A model generated the notes under the pieces. That model searched no databases and was not told the DNA's origin. It saw only the letters and a list, made by a program, of their open reading frames with translations. A DNA stretch of 41,075 nt from Chimaeribacter arupi. Its GTDB lineage: Bacteria; Pseudomonadota; Gammaproteobacteria; Enterobacterales; Enterobacteriaceae. The stretch's first letter is position 1. Every line of letters begins with the position of its first letter. The stretch is from the NCBI RefSeq assembly GCF_002858805.1, contig NZ_PJZI01000042.1, forward strand, positions 1 to 41,075, given 5' to 3'. Positions 12,701-18,324 of the stretch are shown here, piece by piece. A program made the position numbers and the translations under genes.

Positions 12701-13998
12701 TGGTGGTTGACCTGTCCGTCAGCGCGCCGGAGGTGGCCCTTGAAGGGGATGCCGAAGGGGATTTCATTACCAACAAGGCGACGCCGACGCTGCTGCTCAG
12801 CAACATTGATGCGGATGCCACGCAGGTGGCCGTCACGGAGAATGGGGCGACCTGTTTCGCCACCCAGACCGACGGGGTGTGGCGCCTGACGCTGCCGGAG
12901 CCGCTGGCCGAAGGCACCTGGCCGGTGACCGTGACGGTGACGGATGCGGCGGGCAACACCGCCTCCACCACCACCGCGCTGGTGATTGACCAGTCCGTCA
13001 CTGCGCCGCGGGTGGCGGTTGAAGGGGATGACGGGGGTGACATGCTTATCAACACCGCGACGCCGACGCTGCTGTTTGACAACATTGACGCGGATGTGAC
13101 GCAGGTAGCGGTCACGGTGAATGGGGCGACCTGTTTCGCCACCCAGGCTGATGGGGGGTGGCGCCTGACGCTGCCGGACGCGCTGGCCGAAGGCACCTGG
13201 CCGATAACCGTGACGGTGACGGATGCAGCGGGCAACACCGCCTCCACCGACACCGCGCTGGTGATTGACCAGACCCTGTCACAGCCGGGCGTGAGCGCCG
13301 GCGCGGATCCGGACGGTAACCACATCATCAACGACACCACGCCGGGCTTTGTGTTTACCGATGTCGACGCGGATGCCGACAGCGTGACAGTCAGCCTCAA
13401 CGGCAATGCGTACGATGCCGTGAAAAATGAGCTTGGCGAGTGGACGTTCAGCCCGCTTGAGCCGCTGGCAGACGGCGACTATCATTTGGTGATCACCGCG
13501 ACTGACAAGGCCGGTAATCAGGCCACCAGTGAGCCTTATGACTTTAGGGTGGATACCCGGATTGAGGCGTTTGATGCGCAGTTAGTGGCCAACCGGGCCG
13601 ATCAGCCGGATGAGTGGCGCTGTGAAAGCAGCACCCTGGGCCTGCGCGGCCACGGCGAGGCCGGGGCAACAGTCTCTGTCAGTCTCGATGGCGGTGAAGC
13701 GGTAACGCGCCTGGTGGATGAAAATGGCCAGTGGTCGGTAGAACTGAATGAGGTGGCCGACGGCACGCACGCCCTGGTGCTGAACATTGTGGATACAGCA
13801 GGCAACAGCCAGCGCATTGAACACAGTGTGACGGTAGATACCTCCTCACCCAAATTAATGGCATCGATGCAGGAAGCGCCGGAAGAGAGCGGTCCCGCGT
13901 CCGGCGGCCACCCCCATGCTGCTGCCGTAGCGGGCGCAGACATGATGGCCGGTTCAATGGAGATGTCCCACCAGGATGATCAGCACGCTGATTATTAA
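1..13998 (+). CDS. Giant Ig-like-repeat type I secreted adhesin (SiiE/BapA-like), 5' end outside window
   Basis: The frame is open from base 1 to the TAA at 13996, giving 4665 visible residues without a start, so this is the C-terminal part of a larger protein. I count 48 Ig-like modules of about 93-99 residues. Nearly all end in a D-x-A-G-N motif plus a V/I-D-T or I-D-Q linker, and most begin with D-D-T/S-G...D-N-x-T-N-x-T-x-P. This is the Big_13-like bacterial Ig fold found in SiiE and BapA adhesins, where acidic linker residues bind calcium and stiffen the rod. No RTX nonapeptides are visible. The last module ends near 13841 and is followed by a 51-residue tail rich in Met and His. The ABC exporter gene directly downstream supports type I secretion to the cell surface for adhesion or biofilm formation. 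The protein has eleven cysteines. The N-terminus and any coiled coil or retention module lie outside the window. The exact orthologue is uncertain. Confidence 0.93.
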   Translation, partial: ASDSGADSADNITNVKTPTFTLSNIDADAVTVEVLINGTVYPATKTGETWSFTAPELADGEHAVQVSVTDDAGNTAISTSTAVLIDTAISAPVVTLSDDTGVAGDNQTNDTTPGFAITTDSDVVTVMVSIDGGTPQAATQDAAGQWHFVTPSTLSDGEHNLVVTVTDNAGNSLSGEAFAFTVDTTVNIPTIDLNDASDSGADSADNITNVKIPTFTLNNVDADAVTVEVLINGTAYPARLEGGVWRFTAPELADGEYAVQVNVTDDAGNTATSAALNITVDTTINAPVVTLSDDSGVQGDNQTNDTTPGFAIATDADVVTVMVSIDSGAPQAAVQDAAGQWHFVTPSTLADGEHNLVVTVTDNAGNSLSGEAFAFTVDTTVTTPAIDLDDASDTGANAADNITHDTTPTFTLNNVDADAVTVGVLINGITYAATQEGGVWRFTAPELTDGEHAVQVIVTDDAGNSAISTSTAVLIDTAINAPVITLLDDSGVPGDNQTNDTTPGFAIATDSDVVMVMVSIDGTAPQAAVQDAAGQWHFAVPSALSDGEHNLVVTVTDNAGNSISGEAFAFTVDTTVNIPVIDLNDASDSGADSADNITNVKTPTFTLSNIDADAVTVGVLIDGTLYPATLEGGVWRFTAPELTDGEHAVQVIVTDDAGNTATSAALTITVDTAITAPVITLSDDTGVAGDNQTNDTTPGFAITTDSDVVTVMVSIDGGAPQAATQDAAGQWHFVTPSALSDGEHSLIVTVTDVAGNSISAEAFAFTVDTTVTLPVIDLVEASDSGAENSDNITNVKTPSFTLGNIDADAVTVEVLINGTVYPATKTGETWSFTAPELADGEYAVQVNVTDDAGNTATSSALNVTIDTTVNAPVVTLSDDTGVAGDNQTNDAMPGFAIVTDTDVVTVMVSVDGTAAQAAVKDAAGQWHFAVPSALNDGEHSLVVTVTDNAGNSTRGDAFAFTVDTTLSIPTLDLDEASDSGAASADNITNVNNPAFTLGNIDADAVKVEMLINGTAYPVMKTGDTWHFTAPELADGDYAVQVRVTDDAGNVATSAALNVTVDTVTNAPVITLMDDSGVVGDNQTSDTTPGFAIITDTDVVTVMVSVDGGAAQAAVQDAAGRWTFAVPSALTDGEHTLDVTVTDKAGNSTQGAAYTFTLDTSVSVPAIDLNEASDSGAANSDNITNVKTPSFTLSNIDADAVTVEVLINGTAYPATREGGVWRFTAPELTDGDYAVQVRVTDDAGNTATSGELTFTVDTEVAPVTLALVAESDTGSSVTDGVTRDTTPAFTFGQLPEDAAGLTLVLSNGAEYEIDLSAGRAFTLPAALEDGTYTATAIITDIAGNTATSTLGFTVDTQLTVPVIELAQSSDSGMSAHDNVTRDTTPAFVLSNLDADVVKAEVLINGIAYPATKAGDSWHFTAPALVDGDYTVQVRVSDVAGNTADSAPLSVTIDTVTHEPVITLSDDSGVAGDNQTNDKTPGFAIATDADVVTVMVSVDGGVPQAAVRDAAGQWHFTVPAELVDGQHKVTATVTDLAGNTHHQSLDFTVDSTLSLPTLALNSQDDTGISNSDSLTNNTQPAFRIGNLDADVAAITLTVDGKTWPVPVSQGTATFTLPESLADGTYTVQVTVTDDAGNARIVTLPLEIDTQTRVDGIVLNDDTGTLNDWMTNTTGPQFTITAPDDAQAVMVSVDGGEAIQAVYGEQGWVIDLPQGLAEGEHTLTVTVTDNAGNTATQDQAFTVDTTLAPLVVDMLSQDDSGVADDNITNETMPRFALTGVPEDVLSVFVTLNGVSYPVTAQSDGSWIFTPPAGLADGNYQLLAVVNDQAGNQRTTAFDFVIDTSVSVDLITLQNDTGISAVDNITHAEQPKFRVTTSDDVVSMTATLNGMACSVTKTADGEWSVTSPVLSTSGDYTLVVQVTDVAGNASTASTVITFDNQLSQPVVAFAPGDDTGADAADHLTGKNRPGFVISNIDDDVVNMTIMLDGKTVQVKQDGTGNWVFTPDQPLSDGSYTMVVNVTDRAGNTHSQDFTFVVDTTVSKPVITLVAQSDTGDSQTDRLTNDTKPQFSFSNIDPDVYTFQVVLNGITYDVAKNAQGEWQWTAPELAAGSYTLTAIVTDKAGNLSTESLRFEIDTLVQIEGVEMSEDTGYSGSDHLTSDTRPAFTVRVADDVSHVYASLDGGARVSLTKHNGKWVFNCPEALPDGAHSLAIEVNDKAGNSATQHLDFVVDTTLAPVTVDLRDPDDSGISEVDNYTRTTQPMFVFTGIPADAHSLTVRLGGQTYTVNLSSTPVSFTPPAALQDGAYTLEVQVTDKAGNVKDSAIAFTIDTQTAVSVDFAVGDDTGRSDSDNCTTQNMPTFNITVPEDVVTVMLVLDNGAQTPVVKDATGKWQFTAPALADGHHTLVVSVTDKAGNTAQTSLDFTVDTTLNIPQIALADDTGYLNNDNLINDATPKFTISNVESDVWSVTVLLNGKSYQAEKVNGGWACQIPDTDALEDGQHTATVRIEDQAGNTRFNTLDFIVDTQCPPPEVSLREMDNSGDAGDNVTNVTQPRIIINNVPDDIYQVSVSLGGKTWQADPQAGYWDIPDALEDGTHAIVVSYTDKAGNSSSTTYSFVVDTQVLSPGLALLDDTGSNVTDNLTCVTAPRFEITAAETLVAVNATLNGVTTAVTPEDGRWIFTAETLADGSYTLQVELIDIAGNRSVEVLTFTVDTQIPVPVIDMQDASDSGMSATDNITNQPQPLFVISNVPEDVDSVRVEINGTSYQATFDGVQWTVQPNSLPDGEHTATVTVRDKAGNQAESSVSLVVDTQILLSVEMETASDSGVSQTDQLTNDTTPGFHGKTDSNAHLVMTIKDVNGLVVQTVEQDADGEGNWAFTAAGLVDGPYTLNVMATDVAGNSIEQNVRFTIDTKTEAPTVGLAQSEPDNSHEALNLAPEFKGTAEPGATLTIRIDGNVVASITASSSGAWAWTPPGSLLSGDHVIAVTATDRAGNTSPETSFGFIIPVIDLDPPTITLTSDTDSGALGDFITNSVKPTLTGITLPGVTVTIYVNNVAAGQVQSDSTGRYTFALPVLEEGTYNVQAAIIDPNTLQELRSDGSQLVVDTHVAALDWAMSGAKEGYVNDSTPTLTGSTEPGAQIKIFVDGQYVIETHTSSEGSWTVTLPAITGEGEHRIHFEITDLAGNTVTTPAETFILDTYISTLTINLDDADDTGRSTTDLITNKTQVQLEGIAEAGSTLTLSRADGTFVADVMVAEDGTWHYTVDLKEGANGFIALAEDKAGNKTQKDLVIQCDTQNSLSDVALARSSNSGDAYDLVTNDTSPTLSAMTDPGASVDIYIDDVKVATVMADASGAVSYTLPESVDGSYAVRFESTDMAGNTATSATSVVVIDSAVVGFDMAAPPELSNKQSIKLTGTGEANATVTVKVNGEIIGSATVDADGNWSMPVGLGKDGEYVISATMTDIAGNQASTQDYHLTLDTVTNYPTLKLDEESNSASKSDNITRDNTPRFHGTAEAGATVSILVDEVVVAIVTADANGLWAWEPAEPMKDGEYSLRVTAEDQAGNTADSARILVTIDTATAIQINGMDSDNGLFSNDSVTSSARPRFDITGEKGQSVTVYIDGKYVETFTLATADAKYTVPDVLPDGSHSLRFEITDAAGNTAASNTKNFVIDTVNTTPIELTGINGESVESITHNGVIYLSDLSRNATLTGQAEAGSKMTILVNGLTVTEAWANADGVWSADIPQMVLRDGEMHFKFISRDRGGNVNEATMTIVVDTRITTFSVDVQDNKSSAADKWALSTTTPTFFGRGEAGATVTLFVAGMAMASAVVGQDGLWTMTVPELADGTYALSFTIADPAGNTQTIVHNAVIDTQGPAAPVVDNSLYLDANGLWVMSGKGEAGSRILIKNQDGEVIASAAVDKYGNWNAVFTYPEAGKASVQAEDAAGNLSPAVQFDIMRSVPGLALDTASDGGRVGDKLTNDATPTLILGNIESDVTQVVVTVNGQSYHAAKNEAGTWTLTLGEALPDGTWPVTVTVTDGAGNTQSATVSLVIDQTLAAPVVTLEGDAEGDFITSKAAPVLLLSNIDADVTRVVVTVNEVDYEVVQADGVWRLALTEPLAEGSWPVTVTVTDAAGNTATTTTSLVIDQSTSAPGVAIEGDAGGDMLINTATPTLLFSNIDADVTQVAVTVNGATCFATQTDGVWRLTLPEPLGEGTWPVTVTVTDAAGNTASTDTALVVDLSVSAPEVALEGDAEGDFITNKATPTLLLSNIDADATQVAVTENGATCFATQTDGVWRLTLPEPLAEGTWPVTVTVTDAAGNTASTTTALVIDQSVTAPRVAVEGDDGGDMLINTATPTLLFDNIDADVTQVAVTVNGATCFATQADGGWRLTLPDALAEGTWPITVTVTDAAGNTASTDTALVIDQTLSQPGVSAGADPDGNHIINDTTPGFVFTDVDADADSVTVSLNGNAYDAVKNELGEWTFSPLEPLADGDYHLVITATDKAGNQATSEPYDFRVDTRIEAFDAQLVANRADQPDEWRCESSTLGLRGHGEAGATVSVSLDGGEAVTRLVDENGQWSVELNEVADGTHALVLNIVDTAGNSQRIEHSVTVDTSSPKLMASMQEAPEESGPASGGHPHAAAVAGADMMAGSMEMSHQDDQHADY
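12184..13299 (+). repeat. Tandem 279-bp single-module repeats near the adhesin C-terminus
   Basis: Four 93-codon Ig modules start with E-G-D at 12184, 12463, 12742 and 13021, an exact 279-bp period. The units share long, almost identical DNA stretches around the N-G-A-T-C-F segment of the last three copies and around the W-P-V-T-V-T-V-T-D-A-A-G-N segment. A more diverged module of the same kind precedes them from about 11880. Confidence 0.9.
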
Positions 13999-14008
13999 TA
14001 ACTGATAT

Positions 14009-14039
14009 GCCCCTGCTGTATTTACAGCAGGGGCTTTTT
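14009..14039 (+). terminator. Intrinsic terminator between adhesin and ABC exporter genes
   Basis: A perfect 11-bp stem (14009-14019 with 14024-14034, loop ATTT) is followed by five T residues at 14035-14039. It starts 10 bases after the adhesin stop codon and ends 13 bases before the exporter ATG, so it should reduce or attenuate transcription into the exporter gene. Confidence 0.85.
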
Positions 14040-14052
14040 GAGTGATACCCTC

Positions 14053-16203
14053 ATGAGTTCTGAATTCGAACCCTATAATTTACGTCTATCCGGCGCGTTA
14101 GCCTATATCGCGCGAAACCACAGTGCCAAAATTGAAATAAGGGAGGGCGACAGTGAAATAAAGCTTGCCGAATATAATAAACATGATGTGGAACATGATG
14201 CGCAGATAAAGAACTATTTTTTATCATTGGGCATGTTGGTGTCCACGGTACAGTTTAGCCGGCCAGATGATTTGCTGAATGAAAGTATGCCGCTGTTATT
14301 GTTAACGGCTGATATGCAGTGGTTAATTTGTGTTGGTTGTGTTGATAATAAATTAAAACTGGTAAATAACACGAATGATATTTGCCAGGTAGAGGCCGAC
14401 CCGGACGCGCTGAAAAAAATGTCTGCCTTTACCCTTCAACCCACCAGCGATGTGGCAGAATCGATCCGTATCGGGCAAATTTTAAAGAATGGGCTGAAGA
14501 ACAATAAGCTTTTTTACTCAAAGTATTTTATCTCCTCGCTGTTTATGGCCATCTTCGCCCTGACCATCCCGGTGTTCAGCAACCTGTACTACGATAAGCT
14601 GGTGCCCAGCGCCTCTAACGCCTCGCTGTTCGGCGTGGCAGGGGTGGTTGTGACCTTCCTTATCTTTGAGTTTTTGTTGAGATCGTCGCGGGACATCTAC
14701 CAGTCAATCGTCTCCCGCCGGGAGGATATCGATATTGATGTCTCGTTTTTTGAGGCACTGTTATACGGGGATAAAAAACATACGTCGCTGTCATCGGCCT
14801 TTATCTTATGGACGGAGTTCCAGAAAATAAAGCCGGTCTTATTAAATTCGCTGTTCCAGCGGGTGGCGGATATCCCGTTATTTATTATTTTTATCGTGGT
14901 TATCTACATTAACCTGGGCGCCCTGGTGGTGATCCCCATTATCATCATGATTATTTCGCTGCTGTTGGCCTATGCCAATTACCGGTATACCAATATCCTG
15001 ATGGAGCGGGTGAAAGAGGGGCAAAGTAACCGGAATATGTTCATCACGGAAACCCTGTACGCCTTAAAAATGATCCATACGCTGAATAACCGTAACCTGA
15101 TGCAGGATTGGGTGAATAATGCGGACCAGCAATCCTGGTTAAGTTTACAAATCCGTAAGGTGAACGTCTATTATCAATCGGCCCTCTCCACGTTGTCGAA
15201 CCTTAACCAGATTTTACTGATGCTGTTTGCGTTCTTCCTGGTCACCAAAGGCGACATCACCACCGGGGCGATTGTCTCGTCAGTGATTGTCTCCGGGCGG
15301 ATGTCAGGCATTATTTCGGGTTTCTCTTCCACCTTGCTCTCGGTGTTTACCACCAATAAAACCATCAATGATCTGCTGAAAATGTTTGTCGCGGCGGAGC
15401 CTGCCTCCCGCCAGGTGCTGCAATCACTTTCCCAGTGTGAAGGGCACCTTTCCCTGAAAGGGGTGAGTTATCAGTACGATCCGCAATTGCCGGTGGTTAT
15501 CGAAAACCTGTCGCTGGATATTCCTGCCGGGCAACGGGTCGCGATAATTGGTGAGTGCGGCTCGGGGAAAAGCTCGCTGATGTCATTGCTTTCCGGATTC
15601 AGCGCGCCGTTACAGGGCAGCATCATGTATGACGGCTATAACACCCAACAGCTGGCCCAACACTTTTTCTCACGCTTTATCAGCGTCATCACCACCCAGG
15701 ACGCGTTGTTTACCGGCACCATTGAAAGCAACTTCGCCTTAAAAAGCGGCGAAGATCGCAAGAAAACCGTGCAGGCGCTGAATGTCACCAACTGTGGCTT
15801 CGTGCTGCAACACCCGATGGGGTTACGCTATCCCGTCAGTTTTATGGCCAGGAACCTCTCGTCAGGGCAAAACCAGCAACTGCTGCTGGCGCGCAGCCTG
15901 AGCAGCGATGCCAGCGTGTTTTTATGGGATGAACCGACATCGTGTCTGGATGAGCAGACCGAGCAGCGTATTTTTGACAACCTGGATCACTTCGTCACAG
16001 GGAAAACCCTGTTGATGGTGACGCACCGGCGTTATCTGCTGAAATATTTTGATCGGGTGCTGGTGATGAAAAACGGGAAAATCATCCGGGATTGTACCCC
16101 TGATAAACTGCTGGTGCAGGCCACACCGGCAGACACCCAAAAAGCCCAGCCGGTGCGGATAAGCGTGCCGGCCAGGGTGAGCAAACCGGAACCCGGCCAG
16201 TAA
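14053..16203 (+). CDS. Type I secretion ABC transporter (SiiF-like)
   Basis: This is a 716-residue half-size ABC exporter and the probable inner-membrane energiser for secretion of the adhesin encoded upstream. Residues 1 to about 140 form a soluble domain in the position of the C39-peptidase-like domain of type I exporters; I see no catalytic Cys-His pattern. Hydrophobic segments follow from about residue 160 to 430. The nucleotide-binding domain has Walker A G-E-C-G-S-G-K-S-S at 500-508, signature L-S-S-G-Q at 602-606, Walker B ending in Asp626-Glu627 and the switch histidine at 658, so it looks catalytically intact. An in-frame TTG at 14038 lies inside the terminator T-tract, so I chose the ATG at 14053, although no strong Shine-Dalgarno precedes it. 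Gene order matches siiE-siiF of Salmonella SPI-4. The 5' half is AT-rich compared with both neighbours. Partner periplasmic-adaptor and outer-membrane genes are not in the window. Confidence 0.9.
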   Translation: MSSEFEPYNLRLSGALAYIARNHSAKIEIREGDSEIKLAEYNKHDVEHDAQIKNYFLSLGMLVSTVQFSRPDDLLNESMPLLLLTADMQWLICVGCVDNKLKLVNNTNDICQVEADPDALKKMSAFTLQPTSDVAESIRIGQILKNGLKNNKLFYSKYFISSLFMAIFALTIPVFSNLYYDKLVPSASNASLFGVAGVVVTFLIFEFLLRSSRDIYQSIVSRREDIDIDVSFFEALLYGDKKHTSLSSAFILWTEFQKIKPVLLNSLFQRVADIPLFIIFIVVIYINLGALVVIPIIIMIISLLLAYANYRYTNILMERVKEGQSNRNMFITETLYALKMIHTLNNRNLMQDWVNNADQQSWLSLQIRKVNVYYQSALSTLSNLNQILLMLFAFFLVTKGDITTGAIVSSVIVSGRMSGIISGFSSTLLSVFTTNKTINDLLKMFVAAEPASRQVLQSLSQCEGHLSLKGVSYQYDPQLPVVIENLSLDIPAGQRVAIIGECGSGKSSLMSLLSGFSAPLQGSIMYDGYNTQQLAQHFFSRFISVITTQDALFTGTIESNFALKSGEDRKKTVQALNVTNCGFVLQHPMGLRYPVSFMARNLSSGQNQQLLLARSLSSDASVFLWDEPTSCLDEQTEQRIFDNLDHFVTGKTLLMVTHRRYLLKYFDRVLVMKNGKIIRDCTPDKLLVQATPADTQKAQPVRISVPARVSKPEPGQ

Positions 16204-16210
16204 CGCCGAC

Positions 16211-16237
16211 GCGCCCTGCTCAGCGGAAGCAGGGCGC
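16211..16237. terminator. GC-rich hairpin between convergent genes
   Basis: A perfect 10-bp stem (16211-16220 with 16228-16237, 7-nt loop) lies between the stop codons of the exporter and the aldolase-like gene. It lacks a T-tract on either strand, so intrinsic termination is possible but not certain. Confidence 0.45.
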
Positions 16238-16252
16238 AGCGGTTCAGGCGGC

Positions 16253-17161
16253 TTACGCCAGCATCCCGCTCAGGCGCAGGACGTTGCGCACCACCTCACG
16301 CTTCTCTTCACTCAGCGGTTGCGCCGGTTGCAGGGAGTGCACCGGAATATCCACCCCGACCTGGCGGATCGCCTCTTTCACCACGTTATAGAAAGGCAGA
16401 TCCAGGCTGTAGAGCTGCGGGATGTGCGACAACCGCTGCTGCAGCGCGATAATGGTCGCAAACTCCTGGGCCTGCCAGGCCCGGTAAATGCCGCAGGTCA
16501 GTTCCGGCGCAAAGTTGGCACTGGCCGGGATGCAGCCATCGCCCCCGAGGATCAGGGTGCCGAACAGGTATTCGTCATAACCGGCGAACACTGCAAAGTC
16601 CGGCCGCACCGGTTTTACCGCCTGGATGGTTTCGCGCAGGTGGCTGAGGGTATCGACGGTGTCTTTCAGCCCGACAATATTCGGGCAGCGCTCGGCCAGG
16701 GTTTTGATCAGGGAAACCGGGATGTTCTGGCCGGTCAGCGCCGGGAAATTGTAGAGCAGGATCGGCAGCGGCGAATCGTCAGCCAGCGTCTGGTAATAGC
16801 GGCCGAGGTTCTCTTCAGAGAGCGGGTTGTAATAGGGGTTTACCACCACCACGCCATCCGCGCCGCAGCTGCCGGCATGGGCGATCAGCGCCTGGGTTTC
16901 ACGCGTGCCGGGGTGCGCCGCGCCAATCAGCACCGGCACCCGGCCATTCACGTGCGCGGTACAAAACTCCGCCACTTCATGCCGTAAGGCGCTGCCCATA
17001 TGCGCAAACTCCCCGGCGCTGCCGAGGAAAAACACGCCGTTTACGCCGCCTTCAATCACATGGTCAATCAACCGCGCCATGCCGGGGCGGTCGAGTTGTT
17101 CATCGGCGGTTAAAATCGTGGGCACCGGGGGAATCACACCGGAAAAGATCGGGGTAGCCAT
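16253..17161 (-). CDS. DapA-family aldolase, YagE/YjhH (2-keto-3-deoxygluconate aldolase) type
   Basis: This is a 302-residue TIM-barrel Schiff-base aldolase of the dihydrodipicolinate synthase family. The lysine expected to form the Schiff base is Lys166 in G-L-K-D-T, the catalytic tyrosine is Tyr137 in L-Y-N-F-P, and the substrate-carboxylate loop is G-S-A-G-E at 47-51. The segments L-T-G-Q after the tyrosine and A-S-A-N-F-A-P-E-L further on follow E. coli YagE and YjhH, which cleave 2-keto-3-deoxygluconate to pyruvate and glyceraldehyde, more closely than they follow DapA. The ATG at 17161 is preceded by GGAGA at good spacing. A TTG 18 bases upstream would add six residues and is less likely. 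The gene stands alone, convergent with the exporter gene. The true substrate is an inference from family resemblance. Confidence 0.85.
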   Translation of the reverse strand: MATPIFSGVIPPVPTILTADEQLDRPGMARLIDHVIEGGVNGVFFLGSAGEFAHMGSALRHEVAEFCTAHVNGRVPVLIGAAHPGTRETQALIAHAGSCGADGVVVVNPYYNPLSEENLGRYYQTLADDSPLPILLYNFPALTGQNIPVSLIKTLAERCPNIVGLKDTVDTLSHLRETIQAVKPVRPDFAVFAGYDEYLFGTLILGGDGCIPASANFAPELTCGIYRAWQAQEFATIIALQQRLSHIPQLYSLDLPFYNVVKEAIRQVGVDIPVHSLQPAQPLSEEKREVVRNVLRLSGMLA

Positions 17162-17601
17162 AAGGGATCTCCATGACAAAGGGCGGGCCGCAGGCGGCAG
17201 GAATTCGGAACAGCGTTTTAGTTATAAGCGAAGTCGCGCGGAAAACCTGTGTGCTTATTAACATTGCAGCAACTTACGCTAAAAAGTGGCGGCCGGGTCA
17301 CACCGCCTGAAGCGGGCAACGACTTTCCGACTAATTCGTTACAACATACTTTTAACGGGAACCGCAGCAACAGAAAAGGCGTCTGTCGGGCAGGGGAGCG
17401 TAAAGCGGGGGAAGGCGCGCGCAGAAAGCGTCAGGGAAGGGGGCAGTTTTAGGGGAAGGGCAAAAGGCGGGGCGATAACATAAAGACACCCATGCTCAGG
17501 CACAGGGAATACCCAGGCCACGTCTTCAGGGAAACCGCCCGATTCGCCAGGGGGCCGGAAATTCGTTATCATCCGCTCCCCCCTCTTTAGCCGGCCACCC
17601 G
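17162..17601. other. 440-bp intergenic region with G-rich tract
   Basis: No convincing gene is visible. The left part would hold the promoter of the leftward aldolase gene. From about 17365 to 17475 the plus strand is strongly purine-rich. At 17434-17472 five runs of three or more G are separated by gaps of 2, 8, 2 and 8 bases, a potential G-quadruplex upstream of the pseudouridine synthase gene. Confidence 0.5.
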
Positions 17602-18300
17602 ATGTCTGTGATTTCCGATACCTTTATTGCCCCGCCGTGCCATGAGCCGATTGTGACGCTCTATCAGGACGAACACCTGGTGCTGATCAATAAACCCACC
17701 GGGCTGCTCAGCCTCTCGGGGAAAAACCCGCAAAACCTCGATTCGGTGCATCACCGGCTGGTCCGGCTTTTCCCCGGCTGCACGCTGGTTCACCGCCTTG
17801 ATTTCGGGACGTCCGGGCTGATGGTGGTTGCCCGCAATAAGGCGATCAATGCCGCGCTCTGCCGGCAGTTCAGTGAGCGCACGGTAACCAAAGTGTACAG
17901 CGCACTGCTTTGCGGGCATCTGGAGGAGGACGAAGGGGTGATAGAGGCGGCGATTGCCAAAGACCCGGCGCTGTTCCCGCTGATGTCGATTTGCCCGCTT
18001 CATGGCAAGCCCGCGCGTTCGCGCTACCGGGTGATAGAGCGCGTTTATCATGAGCTGGAGAAGGGGAAGTTACTGCCGGTGACGCGGGTGGCGCTGACCC
18101 CGGAGACCGGGCGTACCCATCAGCTCCGTATTCACAGCCGGGAGCTGGGCCACCCGATTTTAGGTTGCGACCTGTATGGCGGCCGCCTGCTGCCGGGCAC
18201 CGAACTGACGCCGCGGCTGATGTTGCATGCCAGTGAGTTGAATTTTATTCATCCCATCAGCGGGGAACAGATCAACGCCCGCCATGCCTGCCCGTTCTGA
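17602..18300 (+). CDS. RluA-family RNA pseudouridine synthase
   Basis: A 232-residue protein that converts specific uridines in rRNA or tRNA to pseudouridine. The family signature H-R-L-D-x-x-T-S-G-L is present, with catalytic Asp67. The N-terminal Y-Q-D-E-H...N-K-P-x-G-L-L and C-terminal G-R-T-H-Q-L-R-I-H blocks also fit, as in E. coli RluA (219 residues). There is no S4 domain, so it is not of the RluC/RluD type. Which RNA position is modified cannot be read from the sequence; it may be RluA itself or an accessory paralogue. The ATG at 17602 is the first in the frame but lacks a clear Shine-Dalgarno. Its stop is 24 bases from the end of the convergent yaiL. Confidence 0.87.
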   Translation: MSVISDTFIAPPCHEPIVTLYQDEHLVLINKPTGLLSLSGKNPQNLDSVHHRLVRLFPGCTLVHRLDFGTSGLMVVARNKAINAALCRQFSERTVTKVYSALLCGHLEEDEGVIEAAIAKDPALFPLMSICPLHGKPARSRYRVIERVYHELEKGKLLPVTRVALTPETGRTHQLRIHSRELGHPILGCDLYGGRLLPGTELTPRLMLHASELNFIHPISGEQINARHACPF

Positions 18301-18324
18301 ACGGCGGCCCTGGCCGGGCGCGGG

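Noticed and set aside
14038-14052. TTG start five codons upstream for the ABC exporter
   Set aside because: It lies within the T-tract of the intrinsic terminator, so transcripts starting or ending there make it an unlikely initiation site; the ATG at 14053 is preferred.
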